From NCBI RefSeq assembly GCF_004208515.1, contig NZ_SGIM01000003.1:186001-250000 (forward strand): a stretch of DNA of 64,000 nt. The letters are read 5' to 3'. The notes under the pieces were generated by a model, which had not been told where the DNA came from, ran no database searches, and saw nothing but the letters and a program-made list of their open reading frames with translations. Made by a program: the position numbers and the translations under genes. This DNA is from Acinetobacter halotolerans (lineage in GTDB: Bacteria > Pseudomonadota > Gammaproteobacteria > Pseudomonadales > Moraxellaceae). Below, one piece after another: positions 37,771-44,266 of the stretch; the first letter of the stretch is position 1, and each line of letters opens with the position of its first letter.

Positions 37771-37828
37771 GGCTGATGATGCGATTGTATTCAATGAAAC
37801 CCTTGGTGTTTAACTATTACCCAATAAT

Positions 37829-37857
37829 AAAAAAGCACTCTCATTGAGTGCTTTTTT
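37829..37857. terminator. Bidirectional terminator
   Basis: AAAAAAGCACTC and GAGTGCTTTTTT form a perfect 12-base stem around five bases. It lies eight bases beyond the stop of the minus-strand HxlR gene and has T-runs in both directions. Confidence 0.9.
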
Positions 37858-37864
37858 ATTTATA

Positions 37865-38305
37865 TTATTCGCTTTTTAGGCGAATAGGGCGAGTGCCAAT
37901 TTCAGCTCCCGTCATTTGGTCTAACACAATAGGTTTGATTTCAGTACCTTGTTCTGCATCAAGGAAAGTCATCATTTTTTCAGGCTGTTCATAAGGTTTG
38001 TATTTTCGCCCCCATGCGCCAATCACAAATAAAACAGGTAAGAAGTCTTTACCTGCTTGAGTTAATACATACTCTTCACGCGGCGGGTGTTCAGAATATT
38101 GTCTTTTTTCAAGTAAGTTTTCATCTACCAACACAGATAACCGTTTTGTTAGCATTGTAGGTGCAATACCTAGACTTTTACGGAACTGATCAAAACGAGT
38201 AGATCCTACATGCGCATCTCGTAAAATCAACATGCTCCACGCATCACCTAGTACAGAAAGGCTTCTAGCGATTGGACAGGTTTCAAGACTAGTATTTTTA
38301 CTCAT
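37865..38305 (-). CDS. HxlR-family winged-helix regulator
   Basis: A 146-residue protein. CPIARSLSVLGDAWSMLILRDAHVGSTRFDQFRKSLGIAPTMLTKRLSVL (by segment, residues 10-60) is the HxlR core, with the conserved Cys that senses quinones or aldehydes in some members. The wing has PPREEYVLTQAGKDF. Nearby reductases on the same strand suggest control of electrophile detoxification; this is inference. Confidence 0.88.
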   Translation of the reverse strand: MSKNTSLETCPIARSLSVLGDAWSMLILRDAHVGSTRFDQFRKSLGIAPTMLTKRLSVLVDENLLEKRQYSEHPPREEYVLTQAGKDFLPVLFVIGAWGRKYKPYEQPEKMMTFLDAEQGTEIKPIVLDQMTGAEIGTRPIRLKSE

Positions 38306-38396
38306 AGAATTAATAAGTTGATATCTGACTACTTAAATAATAGTAACATGGTTCTATATTCTTAACTATGACAATTAGCTATTTAAAATGCTGAGG

Positions 38397-38648
38397 CTAG
38401 GGTTTTGATAGCTGCGATTTCTGTTTAGCTTTTTGGCGTAAGACATACAAATATAAGTTTTCTACTTTTTCACGTGCCCATGGTGTGGTACGTAAGAATC
38501 GCAATGATGATTTAACACTTGGATCTATACAAAAACATCTAATTTCAATTTTACGATTTAAGCCTTCGAAGCCACCGTAGTAATCCAATAACTCATCCAA
38601 AATGTCAGCAAGTTTTTTGCCGTGTAAAGGGTCATTGGAGGTGTTCAT
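38397..38648 (-). CDS. VF530-family (DUF2132) small protein
   Basis: An 83-residue protein with NDPLHGKKLADILDELLDYYG, the IRCFCIDPSVKSSLRFL core and TPWAREKVENLYL, the diagnostic VF530 segments. The family is small, single-domain and described as DNA-binding by structure; its role is unknown. Last ordinary chromosomal gene before the mobile region. Confidence 0.88.
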   Translation of the reverse strand: MNTSNDPLHGKKLADILDELLDYYGGFEGLNRKIEIRCFCIDPSVKSSLRFLRTTPWAREKVENLYLYVLRQKAKQKSQLSKP

Positions 38649-38728
38649 AATAGATCAACCATATTTTTGGAGGCCATTATTATAACCTGAGCTAGTTAGA
38701 AAATGAGAGAATTGGAACTTAAACGTAA

Positions 38729-39004
38729 TTAACATATAAAATTACTGCTTAATAAGACTTTGATCATTAAACAACACTGGATGGTGGCTGCGTCAGAATA
38801 AGTTTGATTTTGACCTTGTTTACCATTTGCTTGCGCATACCACTGTGTCTTGGAATCAAACCAAATGGTGAGATTTCCACGATTAATGAAAGCTCGGTTG
38901 TAAGAAGACCAATTCGTTGTACGATATATTTTGGAAGCAGGCTTATTCATCTAGGAATTCTATTGCTGAATAAGTCCTGAGAGATAGGTTTGTGCAACAA
39001 AGTC
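38729..39004 (-). mobile_element. Remnant of an IS5-family (IS903-like) insertion sequence
   Basis: The minus strand encodes about 62 residues of an IS5-type transposase N-terminus (YRTTNWSSYNRAFINRGNL, then WFDSKTQWYA and QTYSDAATIQCCLMIK). After this the frame ends and the DDE domain is absent. Beyond the start codon lies an outer end, GACTTTGTTGCACAAACC read on the minus strand (38987-39004), like the GGCTTTGTTG-type inverted repeats of this group. One end and the gene start survive; the rest is deleted. It marks the eroded left edge of the mobile region. Confidence 0.8.
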
Positions 39005-39087
39005 TGTTGCAATTAAAAAATCTAATATTTATAAATATTGGTTAAATATGTTAAAAATAGATTTTTAATCACTAGAAGATATGAATA

Positions 39088-39630
39088 ATGATTGAAATTA
39101 TGACTTTAGTTATTGCTTTATTGTCTTTAATAGTCACCTATATTGTTTATTATAATAATACAGTTGGTGACGTGGTTGTTTACGCTCAAGTTGATTTAGG
39201 CAGACCATCTTTAATTAATCTTGTTATTCATAATATTGGTAAAGGAATAGCCAAAAACATTAGTTTCATCTGTCCAGATGGCGTTCCTTCACATGCATAT
39301 GGCATATCAGGTTTGACAGAACCTAAAAAAAATTATGAATCAGGTGCATTTGTTAATGGTTTACCAATTTTATTTCCTGATGAAAAATTAATTTTCTCTT
39401 GGGGGCAGTTTGGGGGGCTTAAAGAAGCATTAAATGGCAAGCCACTTGAATTAACAGTTGTTTTTGAAAGCCGTACAGCCTTACAAATTTTTAAACGAAA
39501 AATTAAAAACAAGTTATCGATAGATCCTACAGCATTTGAAGGAGTAGATATTAGTACTCCAGTTTTTGAGAATGAAGTTAAAAAATCGCTGAAAGAAATC
39601 TCTGCTTCATTAAAAAAGATGGCATCATAA
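39088..39630 (+). CDS. Membrane-anchored protein of unknown function
   Basis: A 180-residue protein with one N-terminal helix (MTLVIALLSLIVTYIVYYNN) and a soluble beta-rich remainder (VVVYAQVDLGRPSLINLVIHN, IGKGIAKNISF). That pattern, a helix followed by a domain about how a bond or phase relates to neighbours, is common in unannotated genes of islands. A Lys-rich helix closes it. I do not recognise a family. It is AT-rich like its surroundings and lies between the IS remnant and the first dif-like array, so it is accessory. Confidence 0.6.
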   Translation: MIEIMTLVIALLSLIVTYIVYYNNTVGDVVVYAQVDLGRPSLINLVIHNIGKGIAKNISFICPDGVPSHAYGISGLTEPKKNYESGAFVNGLPILFPDEKLIFSWGQFGGLKEALNGKPLELTVVFESRTALQIFKRKIKNKLSIDPTAFEGVDISTPVFENEVKKSLKEISASLKKMAS

Positions 39631-39706
39631 AATGTGTTCATTTAGCTTTTTTATTATAAAATGAATTATCTATTAAACTTCTGAAAGACTTAGTACTTGA
39701 GAAAAT

Positions 39707-39778
39707 ATGAGCAAAAAAATTTTAGATCGTTTTGAGCAATTACTTATTGAGGCGGAAAGTATACTTAAATCATCTTAA
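39707..39778 (+). pseudogene. 23-codon N-terminal gene fragment
   Basis: MSKKILDRFEQLLIEAESI is a typical amphipathic start of a longer accessory protein, but the frame stops after 23 codons, 20 bases before the dif-like site at 39798. It may be a gene cut when the neighbouring element integrated or was lost, or a small peptide. There is little SD. Confidence 0.4.
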
Positions 39779-39797
39779 GAGTTTGATAGGGTTGCAT

Positions 39798-39952
39798 TTC
39801 ATTCGAAACTTATATTATGTTACTTAGGAGGATACTCAGCAACGTGAATATCTACGATAATAATTCACGTTGCTGAGCTGTAGCTACAAACAGTGTTGTG
39901 TAGGCTACAGTCTTAGACATTCTATTTAACATAAAATGAAGTTATGCGACTT
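39798..39952. other. Folded attP-like region 1: two inverted XerC/XerD sites with stem-loops
   Basis: Left site (plus strand): degenerate XerC arm TTCATTCGAAA, spacer CTTATA, XerD arm TTATGTTACTT (39815-39825). Right site (minus strand): XerC arm AAGTCGCATAA (39942-39952), seven-base spacer, XerD arm TTATGTTAAAT (39924-39934). Between them are a perfect 15-bp stem (39835-39849 with 39863-39877, 13-base loop) and a second stem (CTGTAGCTAC with GTAGGCTACAG). This matches the region at 42267-42418 over most of its length. The layout equals the single-stranded folded attP of CTX-type filamentous phages. Confidence 0.75.
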
Positions 39953-39969
39953 CAGGATGATCCCTATAA

Positions 39970-40359
39970 ATGACAGAAAATAAAGGTACTTTATCTAATA
40001 AAAGTGGTCCTATTTTAAAAAAATTGATTGATATGGATCCCGAGGATATAAATCTAAAATATATTTTTGATCACATTAGAAATTACGGTATTGCTTCCAC
40101 AATGATGATTGCAGGTTTGTATTTATGGAAGCATCCTGAATCTGCATTTGGTATTATTCTAATTTTTAGTGAATTTTGGTCTTTATCATTGATTTTGTTG
40201 GGTTTGTTTTTAAATATTTTAAATCTTACTCAAATTATTTGGGTGCTGGGAAAGGTAAAAATGCCATTAGGCATCTATATTTTTCTAATGTTTTTAATTT
40301 TCTATATAGTACTAAGTTTTTTAGCCTCTTATGCTAAATACTTTATGAGTATTTCTTAA
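39970..40359 (+). CDS. Three-helix membrane protein, unknown function (element A cargo)
   Basis: A 129-residue protein. The polar N-terminus has KKLIDMDPEDINLKYIFDHIRNYG and is followed by three hydrophobic helices (about residues 43-60, 62-85 and 98-122). No family is recognised. The ATG lies 18 bases beyond the dif-like site at 39924-39952, so its promoter must overlap the att region. In satellites and inoviruses this position often holds cargo such as exclusion or defence genes; no such function is shown here. Confidence 0.6.
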   Translation: MTENKGTLSNKSGPILKKLIDMDPEDINLKYIFDHIRNYGIASTMMIAGLYLWKHPESAFGIILIFSEFWSLSLILLGLFLNILNLTQIIWVLGKVKMPLGIYIFLMFLIFYIVLSFLASYAKYFMSIS

Positions 40360-40440
40360 AACACATCAAAACTTTTGTAGTTTTTATAGCTGGATTTATT
40401 ATTTAGAGTTGTTTATAAAATAATTTTAAGGACTATTTAT

Positions 40441-40953
40441 ATGAATAATTTATCCTTTAATGCACAAGCATTTTCAAAATTCATTGAGTGTCAAAACAAC
40501 CAACTTGAGAATACTCCATTTGTAAAATCATCCTATTCTAATCCAGAAGAGTGGGGGGATAGTCTGCGTCCTTTTTATATTAGAGAACTTGATGTTGTGG
40601 ACTATGATGGACGAGATTCATCTTTTCAGTATTATTTAATTTCTAATAAAAACTTTAAATTGAAATCATCGCAATATTCTGAATTAATTAAAGATTTAGA
40701 TGAATCTGAACTCTTGAGGTTTATGGATAATAAAGAAGGGCATTCAAACTTTAATCGATACATAGTCTATGATAAGTTATTCACTTTAAAGGAATCTTAT
40801 CGTCTTTCGTTTTATATAATCGCACTCGAATATCGTGCTTTAATTGAAGCAATTAAAATAAATAAAATCTCTAAAGAACTAGAAAAAACGGCAATTTTAT
40901 ACTGCCATCGTTGTTTGGCCAGTTCTTTCAATAAAAATTATCATAAAATTTAA
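40441..40953 (+). CDS. Unknown soluble protein (element A cargo)
   Basis: A 170-residue acidic-to-neutral protein, SD AAGGAC nine bases before the ATG. Segments such as EEWGDSLRPFYIRELDVVDYDG and a helical C-terminal half (LSFYIIALEYRALIEAIK, then a CHRC pair) are visible, but I recognise no family. It follows the membrane protein gene after 81 bases and converges on the small regulator gene. The AT content is high, as for foreign DNA. Confidence 0.55.
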   Translation: MNNLSFNAQAFSKFIECQNNQLENTPFVKSSYSNPEEWGDSLRPFYIRELDVVDYDGRDSSFQYYLISNKNFKLKSSQYSELIKDLDESELLRFMDNKEGHSNFNRYIVYDKLFTLKESYRLSFYIIALEYRALIEAIKINKISKELEKTAILYCHRCLASSFNKNYHKI

Positions 40954-40973
40954 AGTTAAAAGATGACTATAAA

Positions 40974-41168
40974 TTAGTCATCTTTCCCTAAAACTTCTTC
41001 TCGATATTTCATGACATCTGCTGTTTTAAGTTCAGGTAGATACTTACGTATTAACGTATGGATTACATCTGACTCTTTAATTCTCGTCTTCTTCTCGATC
41101 ATCATTTCAAGAGCAGTATTTTTTACCATCTCTTCTTCATCATCACGTAATCGAATAGTAATTGCCAT
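40974..41168 (-). CDS. Ribbon-helix-helix regulator of element A
   Basis: A 64-residue protein with an N-terminal strand ITIRLRDDEEEMV, then two helices including RIKESDVIHTLIRKYL, the ribbon-helix-helix plan of CopG-like repressors. By eye about three quarters of its residues match the protein at 44267-44461. It is divergent from the small gene at 41293, the arrangement of a phage-type repressor facing the replication operon (as RstR faces rstA). It likely binds the repeated sites in between. Confidence 0.75.
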   Translation of the reverse strand: MAITIRLRDDEEEMVKNTALEMMIEKKTRIKESDVIHTLIRKYLPELKTADVMKYREEVLGKDD

Positions 41169-41292
41169 TTCCTCTTCACCCTAAGCCTTTCGGCTCACAC
41201 CTGTAATTTGTGATTTATATTTTATGATATATTGTATTATCACAAATCAGATGTTATAAATACCAGTTATTGTGATTTGTGATATTTGATTT
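41169..41292. promoter_or_regulatory. Divergent control region of element A with repeated ATTTGTGAT sites
   Basis: Three copies of ATTTGTGAT lie at 41206-41214 (plus), 41239-41247 (minus) and 41275-41283 (plus). The rest (TTATAACATCT..., ATATCATAAAATATAAATCA read on the minus strand) matches the region at 44156-44266 closely. A small stem AGCC...GGCT lies near 41183-41194. The sites are probable operators for the ribbon-helix-helix protein. Confidence 0.65.
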
Positions 41293-41544
41293 ATGAAAAA
41301 TGAATACCAATTCTTCGATCGTCAGAGTTTTGTTCAAGCCTCATTTAATGAAGTAGCACGAATCGTTGCTGAACATGGTCATCCATGCTTAGACGTTTGT
41401 TGTCCAGCTGAATCTACAGAAAGATGCCTTGAGCATTTGGCAGTAGTTGCAAGTGACTGGTCGTATGACTATTCACTGATTGATGCCCATTTAGAAACCT
41501 ATAAAAAAGCCAATGCTGAAATTCGTGAATATTTAGGAGAGTAG
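41293..41544 (+). CDS. Small conserved first gene of the element A operon
   Basis: An 83-residue protein with FNEVARIVAEHG and a later SDWSYDYSLIDAHLETYKKANAEIREYLG helix. It shares plan and key positions (F..VA.I....G, W.Y, KA near the end) with the small gene at 43934-44155 that precedes the replication initiator in the neighbouring element. The function is unknown; its position suggests a replication accessory or antirepressor role. It is divergent from the repressor-like gene and is followed by another gene after four bases. Confidence 0.65.
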   Translation: MKNEYQFFDRQSFVQASFNEVARIVAEHGHPCLDVCCPAESTERCLEHLAVVASDWSYDYSLIDAHLETYKKANAEIREYLGE

Positions 41545-41548
41545 GGCC

Positions 41549-41965
41549 ATGGATAAGGCGTGTGATCTAATTAATAAAATCCAAGACTTCGATAAAAACA
41601 TTCATCAACTTAACGAAATCTATGAGCAATCTAACTCCATCATGGATGAAATTGTCTTAGCTGCTACATATTCGGAAATTGATCTTCGTGTTTGCCAAAA
41701 CCTTAAAGATTATTTGAATGGTGTAGTTCAGAACAAATTGAACCATTGCCAGCAGCTCATCACTAAAAAACAGAAGCAACCCAAAGAAAATTCAGTCGTT
41801 CAAACCTTTGAACATAAAATAGCCAATGTACTGATAAACACGGTACATCCAATTAAGCAAGGTTCTCAAACCCCAATTTATAATATGCGGGAAACGATTG
41901 ATAATTTTTGCACAAAACCTCTAGATATCATTGAAATTTTCATAATAAACCTTATTAATTTCTAA
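41549..41965 (+). CDS. Helical protein of unknown function in the replication-gene position of element A
   Basis: A 138-residue mostly helical, coiled-coil-like protein (INKIQDFDKNIHQLNEIYEQ, LKDYLNGVVQNKLNHCQQL), basic toward the middle. It occupies the slot where the neighbouring element has its replication initiator but shares no motif with it. It could be a different initiator, a helper-recruiting protein, or a degenerated fusion; nothing in the sequence decides. It starts four bases after the preceding stop. Confidence 0.5.
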   Translation: MDKACDLINKIQDFDKNIHQLNEIYEQSNSIMDEIVLAATYSEIDLRVCQNLKDYLNGVVQNKLNHCQQLITKKQKQPKENSVVQTFEHKIANVLINTVHPIKQGSQTPIYNMRETIDNFCTKPLDIIEIFIINLINF

Positions 41966-41995
41966 TCACTTACAATTTACAAAGGATAATGAACA

Positions 41996-42214
41996 GTGAG
42001 TCAAATAGATTTATCAAATATTAAAGAAGTTATTGAAGAAGATAATATTAGTTCAGTAAATTTTCGATTAGACAAAGGGTGGCAACTTTTAGCTGTTTCT
42101 CCAGGAACCTACGATGATGGAGATTCGAAAAAAGCATATTTTTTATATACATTAGGGCATACAGAAAAACAGCCTTTACCAAAAACAGTGTTTAACTTTG
42201 GATCAGAGTCATAG
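41996..42214 (+). CDS. Small protein of unknown function at the end of the element A operon
   Basis: A 72-residue acidic protein starting with GTG, SD AAGGAT upstream. SVNFRLDKGWQLLAVSPGTYDDGDSKKAYFLYTLGH reads as a compact beta-strand domain. By position it corresponds to the probable ssDNA-binding protein of the neighbouring element, but no sequence similarity is evident. It is followed after seven bases by a perfect stem and then the att region. Confidence 0.5.
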   Translation: MSQIDLSNIKEVIEEDNISSVNFRLDKGWQLLAVSPGTYDDGDSKKAYFLYTLGHTEKQPLPKTVFNFGSES

Positions 42215-42221
42215 CCACGCA

Positions 42222-42252
42222 GACTTGCGTAGGCTGAACTAATACGCAAGTC
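42222..42252. repeat. Perfect 10-bp stem-loop beside the att region (candidate origin or terminator of element A)
   Basis: GACTTGCGTA pairs with TACGCAAGTC around 11 bases (GGCTGAACTAA). There is no T-run, and it ends 14 bases before the dif-like site at 42267. A structured hairpin next to att is where filamentous phages keep origins or packaging signals; that reading is speculative. Confidence 0.5.
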
Positions 42253-42266
42253 GAGTAGCGATCTGA

Positions 42267-42418
42267 TTTCTGCATAACTTATATTATGTTACTTAGGATA
42301 CTCAGCAACGTGAATTATGATCGTAGATATTCACGTTGCTGAGCTGTAGCTACAAACAGTGTTGTGTAGGCTACAGTCTTTAGATATTCTATTTAACATA
42401 ATATACATTATACGCAGT
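42267..42418. other. Folded attP-like region 2: two inverted XerC/XerD sites with stem-loops
   Basis: Left site (plus): XerC arm TTTCTGCATAA (42267-42277), spacer CTTATA, XerD arm TTATGTTACTT (42284-42294). Right site (minus): the near-canonical dif at 42391-42418. TATATTATGTTA of the left site pairs perfectly with TAACATAATATA of the right one. The 96 bases between hold a perfect 15-bp stem (42301-42315 with 42329-42343) and a second stem (42344-42376). In single strands this folds into a forked hairpin whose outer stem is a Xer site, as in CTX phage attP. Confidence 0.8.
42391..42418 (-). other. dif: dif-like XerC/XerD recombination site, near-canonical
   Basis: Read on the minus strand: XerC arm ACTGCGTATAA, central TGTATA, XerD arm TTATGTTAAAT. 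Compared with E. coli dif (GGTGCGCATAA, the same centre, the same XerD arm) only three of 28 positions differ, all in the XerC arm. It is the best dif in the window and could be the functional chromosome-dimer resolution site, possibly regenerated by element integration. Confidence 0.8.
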
Positions 42419-42429
42419 ATCGTATAGTT

Positions 42430-42457
42430 AAGCCTTTGTTTCATAAAGGCTTTTTAG
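42430..42457 (+). terminator. Plus-strand terminator just right of dif
   Basis: AAGCCTTT pairs with AAAGGCTT around seven bases, followed by TTTAGTTTT on the plus strand. Its polarity is opposite to the adjacent minus-strand replication genes, so it would stop transcription coming rightward from element A through the att region. Confidence 0.65.
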
Positions 42458-42459
42458 TT

Positions 42460-42777
42460 TTACATTAATGATTTTGGTGGCGTTGGTAACTTCACGTCAA
42501 CAACAACGTACTTCATAGCTTTACCAGTTGTGACCATGTCAAACGTGATATCAGCTTCGATTGGAAAGTCTTTTTGTTTAAATTGTCGCAACTGAGCCAT
42601 GTTGCTAGAGTCTTGCCAATTGAAAGTCTCACAACCGTTGCCTATTGCCGTACCTTGGGATAAATCCATTGGAATCTCACAATACAAAGCAACATGATCA
42701 TAGTGACGACCTGATTTATCATCAGGTTTAAAATCAACAGCTTTAGCACCCAAGATTTTTACTTTTGATGTATGCAT
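42460..42777 (-). CDS. Probable phage-type single-stranded DNA-binding protein (element B)
   Basis: A 105-residue protein whose start overlaps the initiator's stop by one base (TAATG), so the two are coupled. It reads as a small beta-barrel (VKILGAKAVDFK, VALYCEIPMDL, IEADITFDMV, MKYVVVDVKLPTPP) like the ssDNA-binding proteins that follow RstA-type initiators in filamentous phages. The family call is from size, strand pattern and context; no invariant motif fixes it. Confidence 0.65.
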   Translation of the reverse strand: MHTSKVKILGAKAVDFKPDDKSGRHYDHVALYCEIPMDLSQGTAIGNGCETFNWQDSSNMAQLRQFKQKDFPIEADITFDMVTTGKAMKYVVVDVKLPTPPKSLM

Positions 42778-43934
42778 TACATTCTCCGAGCAGTTAGAAG
42801 CACATGATCGAGTCGCTTGGGAAATGCAAGCGGATCAGCACAACAGATTAAATTGATGAGTTCTTCAGGTTCGAATACGTCTTTAAAGACGTTGATGTAT
42901 TTACCGTACTGATGCTTGATATTCTCAATAGCGGTTTTGAAATTGATTTGCGCTGTCTTTGTAATGGTTTCGATACGTTCAGGCTGTAGGTGTTCAGCTA
43001 GATCGCGGAAACATGGATATGCAGCTATAAAGAATTCTGATGGTGCAAGTAGCATGTCAAAAGGAAGAATTCGATCTATAGATTTAAATTCAACCTCTGC
43101 ACGTTGCCAATTGTCATTGGGATCACCCTCTGCACGACCTTTTTCGTACAGTCTCAGATACTTACCTGAGTCACGGCTACCAATACATAATGTACGTCCT
43201 TTGCCGTTCGGTCTGCGCCAATTGCCTTTATGCTCAATGTTTGGAGCACGATTGCCGAGTTGGAAGCCACCTAGCCCATCTTGCATATTGCCCCAATCGA
43301 CACTGACGTTTTTACCTTCAAAGTCATCATGTGCAATATCAACACGTGTTAATTTCGCTCGTTTAGCTTGAGTAACTAAGAAGTTATAAAGTCTTAATTC
43401 CCAACCACTTTTAGCGAAATTACAACCACGTCCATTGATCATAATTAAGATTGTATTGCGTTGACCACCGATGCAGACAAAGCCGAAATCCTCACCAAGT
43501 ACATAGCTTTGGTTGTAGAAATTAAGACCATTGTTACGACATGAAGTCGTTGAAAATCCAAAGATATGTTCTAAAAGTGGATCAAGTACAGCTACAGCAG
43601 CAGTACAACGATGTGATTCAAGAATAAATTCATCTTCTTGCCAAAGATAATCACCCAGTGACTCTAAACCGATTGTAAAGTTGACCCAGTCAATGACAGC
43701 AATTTCATTATCAGCAGGCATTCTATATTCAATGTGCTTCACGCCATCGTTTGTCATAATCATGTGACTTGATGGAATTGTGTATAGCGGATTGTGTTGG
43801 TACGGGATATCGGCGTCTTGTGGACGAGTATCGAATTTCTTTACCCCCATCTTATTAATGGGGGTTTCAACTGCCGATTTTTTCATTCCCCCCGATAACA
43901 CAGTGGGTATTGGTTGTTTTTTGTACTTATCCAT
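42777..43934 (-). CDS. RstA-like phage/satellite replication initiation protein (Rep_trans family)
   Basis: A 385-residue initiator. IDWVNFTIGLESLG opens the catalytic domain (about residue 82). LTRVDIAHDDFEG (about 195) has the metal-binding carboxylates. RTLCIGSRDSGKYLRLYEKG (about 245) contains the Tyr region, and RAEVEFKSIDRILPFDML follows. These are the conserved blocks of RstA/Rep_trans rolling-circle initiators of inoviruses and small plasmids. The start ATG at 43934 overlaps the preceding stop (TGATG); a TTG two codons earlier is unlikely. It would nick the element's origin to start rolling-circle replication. Confidence 0.85.
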   Translation of the reverse strand: MDKYKKQPIPTVLSGGMKKSAVETPINKMGVKKFDTRPQDADIPYQHNPLYTIPSSHMIMTNDGVKHIEYRMPADNEIAVIDWVNFTIGLESLGDYLWQEDEFILESHRCTAAVAVLDPLLEHIFGFSTTSCRNNGLNFYNQSYVLGEDFGFVCIGGQRNTILIMINGRGCNFAKSGWELRLYNFLVTQAKRAKLTRVDIAHDDFEGKNVSVDWGNMQDGLGGFQLGNRAPNIEHKGNWRRPNGKGRTLCIGSRDSGKYLRLYEKGRAEGDPNDNWQRAEVEFKSIDRILPFDMLLAPSEFFIAAYPCFRDLAEHLQPERIETITKTAQINFKTAIENIKHQYGKYINVFKDVFEPEELINLICCADPLAFPKRLDHVLLTARRM

Positions 43935-44155
43935 CAGCAAATCCCCATCGATCTAAAATTATCGTTTTCAGCTTTGATTGCGTCACAGTAGGCAGCAACT
44001 TTAGGATTTTTATAGCCCCACTGGTTCATCGTTGATTCAATGTAAAAAAGTACGAATTCAGTCTCGAACGCAGGATTACCCCCCACGATCAACTCAACTC
44101 CCCGATCATGAATAATCTTTGCTACAGTCTCGAAAGCTAGTTCTTTTTCCATTTT
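43934..44155 (-). CDS. Small conserved gene preceding the initiator (element B)
   Basis: A 73-residue protein, MEKELAFETVAKIIHDRG..., with a later NQWGYKNPKVAAYCDAIKAEN helix. It aligns in plan with the gene at 41293-41544 of element A. It is translationally coupled to the initiator by TGATG. A GTG at 44167 would add four residues; neither start has a clear SD. Unknown function. Confidence 0.6.
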   Translation of the reverse strand, partial: KMEKELAFETVAKIIHDRGVELIVGGNPAFETEFVLFYIESTMNQWGYKNPKVAAYCDAIKAENDNFRSMGIC

Positions 44156-44266
44156 ATGATTTATCACAAATGATATTTGTCGAATTTATAACATCTAATT
44201 TGTGATTTAGCAACATATCATAAAATATAAATCAGATATGATGTTTGACTTTTAGGAGATAAGACA
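44156..44266. promoter_or_regulatory. Divergent control region of element B
   Basis: ATCACAAAT at 44163-44171 and ATTTGTGAT at 44198-44206 are spaced 35 bases, like the pair in element A, and a degenerate third site follows near 44230. It shares TTATAACATCT and ATATCATAAAATATAAATCA with element A's control region in inverted orientation. Probable repressor operators and divergent promoters; SD AGGAG precedes the plus-strand regulator gene. Confidence 0.65.

Noticed and set aside
38700-39070. A seventh dif-like site at the left edge of the array
   Set aside because: The best candidate (AATTAACATAT near 38731) lacks a matching XerC arm at a legal spacing.
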